Assembly (NCBI GenBank): GCA_024641465.1 | Contig: JAHEDB010000044.1 | Span: forward strand, 1-10,581 | Direction: 5' to 3' | Length of the DNA: 10,581 nucleotides | Origin: Chromatiales bacterium | Lineage (GTDB): Bacteria > Pseudomonadota > Gammaproteobacteria > UBA6429 > Thiohalophilaceae | Part shown: positions 6,430 through 10,581 of the stretch, piece after piece | How positions within the stretch are numbered: position 1 is the first letter of the stretch | How the letters are laid out: the number at the start of each line of letters is the position of its first letter | Made by a program: the position numbers and the translations under genes | The notes under the pieces: model-generated | Told to the model about the DNA's origin: nothing | The model's input: only the letters and a program-made list of their open reading frames with translations | Database searches by the model: none

Positions 6430-7356
6430 ATGCGCGCCCTGGCGGTCTATATTATGCGCGGTCAGCTGCAGGCGATTAGCACGGTAGCGGTATTTGCCGT
6501 GCTGGCCCTGGTGGCGATGCCGGTAAGCTGGCCGATTAGTTATCTCAGTGCCGCCGGGGTCGGTTTGGTGACCCTGTCGCAGGGACCGGTCGAAGGTGGC
6601 AAGACCCTGCTGGGGGCCAGTGTCATACTGGCGATCATCGGTATGCTCATTATGGGCGACCCGGCACTGGCGATGGCCTTTGCGGTCAGCCTCTGGCTAC
6701 CGGCCTGGGCCCTGGCCAGTGTGTTACTGAAAAGCCGTTCGCTGGTGTTGCCGATACAGGTCCTGCTGATTTTCGCACTGTCGGCGGTGGCCCTGATGTA
6801 TGTGGCCATGGGTGAGCCGGCGCTGTGGTGGTACAACCACATCGTCGGGGAAGTTCTACCCACGCTGGAAAAGGCCAATATTGTGATTGAGAGTGGCCCG
6901 GAGTTTAAACAACGCCTCGCCAATGCCACTCGGTTGATGACCGGTGTGCTGGTCATGATCACCGCCTGGGGCATACTGGCCGGTTTATTGATCGCTCGCT
7001 GGTGGCAGGCCGTCTTGTACCGGCCGGGGGCCTTCGGCGACGAGTTTCGTGGCCTGCGACTGGGGAAGGTGATGGCGATTGTCACTGTGCTGGTCGTGAT
7101 CCTGGCGAGTGCCGGCAAGGGTCTGATGGCTGAGCTGGCCGGCAACATGCTGTTGGTGTTGCTTGGGCTGTTAGTGTTGCAGGGCCTGGCCATTGCTCAC
7201 TCGCTGGTGGCCCGCTTCAAGGCTAACCATGTCTGGCTGGTGATGCTGTACATGCTGCTGGTGATCATGCTGCCATACATGCTGGTAATGATCGCCATGA
7301 CCGGGCTGATTGATAACTGGGTAGATATTCGACAACGCTTTCAGGCCCGTGCCTGA
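6430..7356 (+). CDS. DUF2232-type integral membrane protein of unknown function
   Basis: The 308-residue product is mostly hydrophobic, with about eight predicted membrane segments near residues 15-35, 38-50 or 58-76, 79-100, 104-128, 168-192, 212-232, 238-261 and 267-294. A soluble stretch at about 129-167 (carrying WWYNHIVGEVLPTLEKANI) and a basic loop at about 193-211 lie between them. No catalytic motif is visible. As I recall, a protein of the DUF2232/YybS-like group, opening MRALA.YIMRG, sits at this position between rpsR and rplI in Pseudomonas (PA4933) and other Gammaproteobacteria. The assignment rests on that position and on the topology. The ATG at 6430 was chosen because it gives that opening; its ribosome-binding site is poor, and ATG 6454 is an alternative. 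Co-transcription with the flanking ribosomal genes is likely. Its function is not known to me. Confidence 0.8.
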   Translation: MRALAVYIMRGQLQAISTVAVFAVLALVAMPVSWPISYLSAAGVGLVTLSQGPVEGGKTLLGASVILAIIGMLIMGDPALAMAFAVSLWLPAWALASVLLKSRSLVLPIQVLLIFALSAVALMYVAMGEPALWWYNHIVGEVLPTLEKANIVIESGPEFKQRLANATRLMTGVLVMITAWGILAGLLIARWWQAVLYRPGAFGDEFRGLRLGKVMAIVTVLVVILASAGKGLMAELAGNMLLVLLGLLVLQGLAIAHSLVARFKANHVWLVMLYMLLVIMLPYMLVMIAMTGLIDNWVDIRQRFQARA

Positions 7357-7400
7357 TCGCTCAAAGATTAAACGTCACGACAAGACAGAGGTATAAAACG

Positions 7401-7856
7401 ATGGAAGTGATATTGCTGGAAAAAGTAGCCAATCTCGGTAACCTGGGTGACAAGGTGTCCGTGCGTCCTGGTTATGGCCGTAATTTCTTGATCCCACAGC
7501 AGAAGGCTGTGTCTGCATCGAAGGAAAACATTGAAAAATTTGAGGCACGTCGCGCCGAACTGGAAAAGGCCGCCGCAGTTGCCCTGACTGAAGCCACCAA
7601 GCGCGCCGAGCACCTGGCCAATGTCGGCAAGATCACCATCGGTAGCAATGCCGGTGATGAAGGCAAGCTGTTTGGCTCGGTCGGTCTGGTCGACATCGCC
7701 GAGGCCCTGACGGCCACCGGTATGGTGGTGGAAAAGCGTGAAGTGCTGATGCCAAAAGGTCCGATCCACAACCTGGGCACATACGAAATCAACATTCGTC
7801 TGCACAGTGATGTGATTCAGCCCGTGACGGTTGAAGTGATTGCTGCCGCCGAGTAA
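7401..7856 (+). CDS. rplI: 50S ribosomal protein L9
   Basis: L9 binds 23S rRNA near the base of the L1 stalk through its N domain, and a long helix carries the C domain out from the ribosome; it supports reading-frame maintenance. The 151-residue product (E. coli 149) starts MEVILLEKVANLGNLGDKV, has the rRNA-binding block RPGYGRNFLIPQQKAV (22-37), the connecting helix (about 41-75, EARRAELEKAAA) and the C domain with AGDEGKLFGSVG. The normally invariant glycine of the L9 signature (FLxPxG) is Gln34 here. A clear ribosome-binding site AGAGGT (7387-7392) lies eight bases before the ATG. It is the last gene of the operon; a strong terminator begins 15 bases after the stop. Confidence 0.98.
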   Translation: MEVILLEKVANLGNLGDKVSVRPGYGRNFLIPQQKAVSASKENIEKFEARRAELEKAAAVALTEATKRAEHLANVGKITIGSNAGDEGKLFGSVGLVDIAEALTATGMVVEKREVLMPKGPIHNLGTYEINIRLHSDVIQPVTVEVIAAAE

Positions 7857-7871
7857 TCTGCTCTAACACCG

Positions 7872-7915
7872 AAAAATACCCGGTTCCGTTGCTGCGGGGC
7901 CGGGTATTTTTGTTT
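7872..7915 (+). terminator. Intrinsic terminator of the rpsF-rplI operon
   Basis: AAAAATACCCGG (7872-7883) pairs perfectly with CCGGGTATTTTT (7900-7911) over 12 bp. The stem can continue inward by TTCCG with CGGGG (two G-T wobbles) around the loop TTGCTG. The right arm ends in five T and is followed by GTTT, a classic T-rich tail. The A run on the left would give a T run on the minus strand as well, so it could work both ways, although no minus-strand gene is seen to its right. Confidence 0.95.
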
Positions 7916-8095
7916 AGGGCAAGACACATGTTTCTTATGTGATCTATACACCAATTTTTATTAATTTATTATTTCTCTATATTTTAAGCAGTTAACTATT
8001 TCCCGAAATAAACGCCCAACCAAGGGTCATCACTACTCATTCTTTTTTAAAGAGTTTTCCTTTTTCGCATACTAAATGACCAGACTCCCCTCAAG

Positions 8096-8124
8096 TTGTC
8101 ACTCCGCGGGATCCTGTGTATTCT
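8096..8124 (+). promoter_or_regulatory. Candidate dnaB promoter
   Basis: TTGTCA (8096-8101, 5 of 6) and TATTCT (8119-8124, 4 of 6) lie 17 bases apart, pointing to dnaB, with a start predicted near 8131. That would leave a leader of about 170 bases containing both inverted repeats. It is the best-spaced pair I found in the gap. A weaker alternative nearer the gene is TTGGAA (8182-8187) with TAATAC (8204-8209) at 16 bases. In so AT-rich a stretch chance matches are likely. Confidence 0.4.
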
Positions 8125-8143
8125 TTTGCGGTATTCGATAAAT

Positions 8144-8165
8144 GGTTTGATTTTAAATCCGAACC
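8144..8165. repeat. Imperfect palindrome upstream of dnaB
   Basis: Outer arms GGTT (8144-8147) and AACC (8162-8165) flank inner arms GATTT (8149-8153) and AAATC (8155-8159) centred on T8154. The two halves differ by a single extra base. The centre is too tight for an RNA hairpin with the full stem, so a protein-binding operator is the more natural reading. It lies about 135 bases before the dnaB start and just downstream of the candidate promoter start. No regulator can be named. Confidence 0.4.
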
Positions 8166-8228
8166 ACCGCCAGTGGCTTGATTGGAACGGGTTTAAAGTG
8201 AACTAATACAAAACAAAGCAATCATCAT

Positions 8229-8258
8229 TGTTGAAACTTCAGTTAGTTTCATTCAACA
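8229..8258. repeat. Inverted repeat TGTTGAA-N16-TTCAACA in the dnaB leader
   Basis: Perfect 7-base arms at 8229-8235 and 8252-8258 enclose 16 bases, which can form a further short stem (AACT with AGTT, or ACT with AGT). An alternative fold pairs AAACT (8234-8238) with AGTTT (8245-8249). It ends 41 bases before the GTG start of dnaB. It could be an operator or a leader RNA hairpin; AT-rich surroundings raise the chance of coincidence. Confidence 0.45.
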
Positions 8259-8288
8259 CCAAATTTAATTAATACACAGCAGACGTTT

Positions 8289-8294
8289 GAGGAG
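8289..8294 (+). promoter_or_regulatory. Ribosome-binding site setting the GTG start of dnaB
   Basis: GAGGAG lies five bases before GTG 8300 and eight before the in-frame GTG 8303. No ATG is available until Met35 of the product (codon 8402), which is inside the conserved N-terminal domain. A GTG start is therefore required; 8300 or 8303 are both possible and differ by one residue. Confidence 0.8.
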
Positions 8295-8299
8295 TTATT

Positions 8300-9727
8300 G
8301 TGGTGGAGTTGGCCTTTCCCGATAGACAAGATGTAGCGACCGAGGCCTTGAAACTCCCTCCCTATTCCATTGAGGCCGAGCAATCGGTTCTGGGTGGGCT
8401 GATGATCGATAACAGTGCCTGGGACCAGGTGGCGGATATGATCTCTGAGGTCGATTTCTATCGCAAGGAACACCGCCTGATCTTCCGCGCCATCGCCGAC
8501 CAGGCCGAGCAGTCCCGACCCAGTGATGCGGTGACCCTGTCGGAGTGGCTGGAAACCCGCCATGAACTTGGCACGGTCGGTGGTCTGAGTTATCTCGGTT
8601 TGCTGGCCAAGAACACCCCTACCGCCGCTAACATCAAGGCCTATGCCAATATCGTGCGGGAACGCTCCATCATGCGCCAGCTGATCAGCGTTGGCACCGA
8701 GATCGCCAATTCGGCCTATAACACCGAAGGGCGTGACAGTAAGGAATTGCTGGAGCATGCCGAACAAAAGGTCTTTCAGATCGCCGAGCAGGGCGCCAAG
8801 GGCCGTCAGGGTTACCAGAATATCCGTCAGTTACTGACCAAAGCGGTGGATCGTATTGATCAACTGTTTCAGATGGACAGCCATATCACCGGCATCGCCA
8901 CCGGCTTTGATGATTTTGATGAACAGACCGCCGGACTGCAACCGTCTGATTTGATCATCGTGGCCGGACGCCCTTCCATGGGCAAGACCACTTTTGCAAT
9001 GAACATTGCCGAGAACGCCGCCATCAAACAGGGCAAGCCGGTTGCCGTATTCAGTATGGAAATGCCCGGTGAACAGCTGGCGATGCGCATGATGTCCTCG
9101 CTCGGCCGTATCGATCAGCACAAGCTGCGCACCGGTAAACTGACCGATGAGGATTGGCCGCGAGTCACTTCGGCTGTGGGTATCCTGTCGGAGGCGCCGT
9201 TGTTCATCGATGACACCCCGGCGCTGACCACCACCGATCTGCGCGCCCGTGCGCGACGCCTGAAACGTGAGCATGGCGACCTTGGTCTGATCGTCATCGA
9301 TTATTTACAATTGATGCAGGGTTCAGGGAAGGGTAATGAAAACCGCGCCACCGAGATCTCGGAGATCTCCCGTGGCCTGAAGGCCCTCGCCAAGGAATTG
9401 AAGGTACCGGTGGTGGCCCTGTCGCAGCTCAATCGCAGTCTGGAACAACGACCCAACAAACGCCCGGTGATGTCTGACCTGCGTGAGTCCGGCGCTATCG
9501 AGCAAGACGCCGACGTGATCGTGTTTATCTATCGCGATGAGGTCTATAACGAAGACTCTCCCGACAAGGGCATGGCCGAGATCATCATCGGCAAGCAACG
9601 TAACGGCCCGATAGGCACCACGCGCCTGACCTTTATGGGACGGTTTACCAAGTTTGAAAATTACATTAGTCCATCACAGGCCATGGGCTATCAAGGCGGC
9701 GCATCGACCTTCTCGGGTGATGAATGA
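8300..9727 (+). CDS. dnaB: Replicative DNA helicase DnaB
   Basis: DnaB is the hexameric ATP-driven helicase that moves 5'-to-3' on the lagging strand at the replication fork and recruits primase. The 475-residue product (E. coli 471) has an N-terminal DnaB domain (about 21-123, starting LPPYSIEAEQSVLGGLMID), a linker (about 150-180) and a RecA-like C domain (about 185-455). Walker A is GRPSMGKT (223-230, Lys229), Walker B is LIVIDYLQLM (330-339, Asp334), followed by LSQLNR (374-379), RESGAIEQDADV (395-406) and KQRNGP with the likely arginine finger Arg434. No intein interrupts it, although dnaB is a common intein site. It starts with GTG behind a strong ribosome-binding site and an unusually long AT-rich upstream region. 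Its stop codon overlaps the alr start (ATGA), indicating coupled translation. Confidence 0.98.
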   Translation: MVELAFPDRQDVATEALKLPPYSIEAEQSVLGGLMIDNSAWDQVADMISEVDFYRKEHRLIFRAIADQAEQSRPSDAVTLSEWLETRHELGTVGGLSYLGLLAKNTPTAANIKAYANIVRERSIMRQLISVGTEIANSAYNTEGRDSKELLEHAEQKVFQIAEQGAKGRQGYQNIRQLLTKAVDRIDQLFQMDSHITGIATGFDDFDEQTAGLQPSDLIIVAGRPSMGKTTFAMNIAENAAIKQGKPVAVFSMEMPGEQLAMRMMSSLGRIDQHKLRTGKLTDEDWPRVTSAVGILSEAPLFIDDTPALTTTDLRARARRLKREHGDLGLIVIDYLQLMQGSGKGNENRATEISEISRGLKALAKELKVPVVALSQLNRSLEQRPNKRPVMSDLRESGAIEQDADVIVFIYRDEVYNEDSPDKGMAEIIIGKQRNGPIGTTRLTFMGRFTKFENYISPSQAMGYQGGASTFSGDE

Positions 9728-10581
9728 CAAGGGCCACCCGGGCCGTAGTCGACCTGGCGGCGCTGCGACACAATCTTCAGGTTAGTCGGCATGCCGCACC
9801 CAACTCGAAACACATGGCGATTATCAAGGCCCATGCCTATGGCCATGGCATGGTGCATGTTGCCCAGGCCCTGGATGATGCCGATGCCTTTGGGGTGGCC
9901 CTGATCGAGGAGGCCATCCCCCTGCGCGAGGCCGGGGTCAGTAAACCCATTTTACTGCTTGAAGGTATGACCGCTGCGCCGGACCTGAGCCTGATTCGTG
10001 CTTATAATCTTGATTGTGTTGTCCACCATGAGAGTCAGCTGCGTATGCTAGAAGCCGCCGGCGGTAACCCGATTAAGGTCTGGTTGAAGATCGATACCGG
10101 CATGCACCGACTGGGCTTTAGGCCACAGGAGGCCAGTGCCGTTTACCGGCGATTGCGGCAATGCGCAGTGGTTAAGCAACCTGTCTGTCTGATGACCCAT
10201 CTGGCCAATGCCGATGATCGCGATGACCATTATACGGAACAACAGCTCAAGAGCTTTTACGAAGCGATAAATTTTGGCGATAGTACAGACAGCAACCCGC
10301 CTTGCAGTATCGCCAATTCGGCCGGCGTGCTCGGTTGGCCGGCGAGTCATGCCGACTGGGTGCGACCCGGGATCATGCTCTACGGTGTTTCGCCTTTTAT
10401 TGGCGGCCGGGCGGCTGAGCTTGGGCTCAAACCGGTAATGACCCTCAGCTCTGGATTGATAGCCGTCAATCAGTTCAGGCAAGGCGACAAGATCGGTTAT
10501 GGCAGCAGCTGGACCTGCCCGGAGGATATGCCCATCGGCGTGGTCGCTATCGGCTATGGGGATGGTTATCCACGCCATGCC
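9724..10581 (+). CDS. alr: Alanine racemase (5' part)
   Basis: Alr is the pyridoxal-phosphate enzyme that interconverts L- and D-alanine, supplying D-alanine for peptidoglycan. The frame runs from ATG 9724 (sharing ATGA with the dnaB stop) to the window end, giving 286 of about 360 residues without a stop. The N-terminal barrel begins TRATRAVVDLAALRHNL. The cofactor lysine is Lys35 in IIKAHAYGHG, where the family normally has Asp or Asn, not His, at position 37. Other matches are KIDTGMHRLG (122-131, Arg129), the DWVRPGIMLYGVSP block, catalytic Tyr259 in IGYGSSW, and AIGYGDGYPR (275-284) at the right edge. The protein aligns with E. coli Alr through most of its length. The dnaB-alr order is common in Gammaproteobacteria, and no separate promoter is seen. 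Confidence 0.96.
   Translation, partial: MTRATRAVVDLAALRHNLQVSRHAAPNSKHMAIIKAHAYGHGMVHVAQALDDADAFGVALIEEAIPLREAGVSKPILLLEGMTAAPDLSLIRAYNLDCVVHHESQLRMLEAAGGNPIKVWLKIDTGMHRLGFRPQEASAVYRRLRQCAVVKQPVCLMTHLANADDRDDHYTEQQLKSFYEAINFGDSTDSNPPCSIANSAGVLGWPASHADWVRPGIMLYGVSPFIGGRAAELGLKPVMTLSSGLIAVNQFRQGDKIGYGSSWTCPEDMPIGVVAIGYGDGYPRHA

Larger units (their letters stand above)
7912..8299. other. AT-rich non-coding gap between rplI and dnaB
   Basis: This 388-base stretch holds no credible gene. By my count it is about 35% GC (137 of 388), against clearly GC-rich flanking genes. The longest ATG-started frame I found inside it is 21 codons (8076-8141), without a ribosome-binding site. It contains T-rich runs (7955-7985 and 8041-8065), a short repeat CACAT-N7-ATGTG (7925-7941), a candidate promoter (8096-8124) and two longer inverted repeats (8144-8165, 8229-8258), all described separately. 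It probably carries the dnaB promoter and leader. An untranslated RNA or decayed insertion cannot be excluded. Confidence 0.7.

Noticed and set aside
7925..7941. Short inverted repeat CACAT-N7-ATGTG
   Set aside because: Five-base arms in AT-rich DNA are expected by chance, and the repeat sits just after the terminator with no promoter nearby.
7937..7953. Possible CRP-type site (TGTGATCTATACACCA)
   Set aside because: Only the first half-site fits; the second half matches poorly.
8076..8141. 21-codon ATG frame in the AT-rich gap before dnaB
   Set aside because: There is no ribosome-binding site, and the peptide has no transmembrane or leader-peptide character.
7912..8299. Replication origin or DnaA boxes beside dnaB
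   Set aside because: I found no TTATCCACA-type box or box cluster, and dnaB is not normally next to the origin.
8960..9610. Intein in dnaB
   Set aside because: The ATPase motifs are contiguous and the protein has normal length.
10048..10578. 176-codon open frame on the minus strand inside alr
   Set aside because: It lies antisense to a clear alanine racemase, has no family motif, and such long antisense frames are common in GC-rich coding DNA.

Overview
The window is a conserved housekeeping stretch of a gammaproteobacterial chromosome. The order is hisZ (3' part), purA, tRNA-Leu (opposite strand), rnr, rlmB, rpsF, rpsR, a DUF2232-type membrane protein gene, rplI, dnaB and alr (5' part). 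As I recall it, this is the arrangement seen in Pseudomonas and many other non-enteric Gammaproteobacteria. Enterobacteria differ: they have no hisZ, place priB between rpsF and rpsR, and lack the membrane protein gene before rplI. The genes are GC-rich and full of gammaproteobacterial signatures. I cannot name a genus; a non-enteric lineage is the most I would say. There are no mobile elements, CRISPR arrays, phage genes or toxin/defence modules.

Layout: hisZ (histidine biosynthesis regulator) runs in from the left edge and purA (AMP synthesis) follows after 35 bases. purA ends at a perfect 11-bp hairpin that serves both strands, because the tRNA-Leu(CAG) gene converges on it from the right. 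Behind the tRNA is a near-consensus promoter whose -35 box abuts a weaker candidate promoter for rnr, making a compact divergent region. rnr (RNase R) and rlmB (23S rRNA Gm2251 methyltransferase) follow as an RNA decay/modification pair, with a strong stem-loop in the gap between them.

A promoter with ideal spacing and a GC-rich discriminator then starts the ribosomal protein operon rpsF-rpsR-membrane protein-rplI. Its leader has a hairpin resembling the S6:S18 autoregulatory element. The operon ends at a strong intrinsic terminator. Next comes a 388-base non-coding gap of about 35% GC (my count), much poorer in GC than its neighbours, with two inverted repeats and a candidate promoter. dnaB (replicative helicase, GTG start) and alr (alanine racemase) follow, joined by an ATGA stop/start overlap; alr runs off the right edge.

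Functionally the window joins nucleotide and amino-acid supply (hisZ, purA), translation and ribosome maturation (tRNA, rlmB, rpsF, rpsR, rplI), RNA turnover (rnr), chromosome replication (dnaB) and cell-wall precursor supply (alr). I found no undescribed multi-gene system. The points worth a second look are the uncharacterised membrane protein inside a ribosomal operon, the AT-rich gap before dnaB, the divergent tRNA/rnr control region, several unexplained stem-loops, and single-residue departures from family motifs in L9 (Gln34) and Alr (His37).
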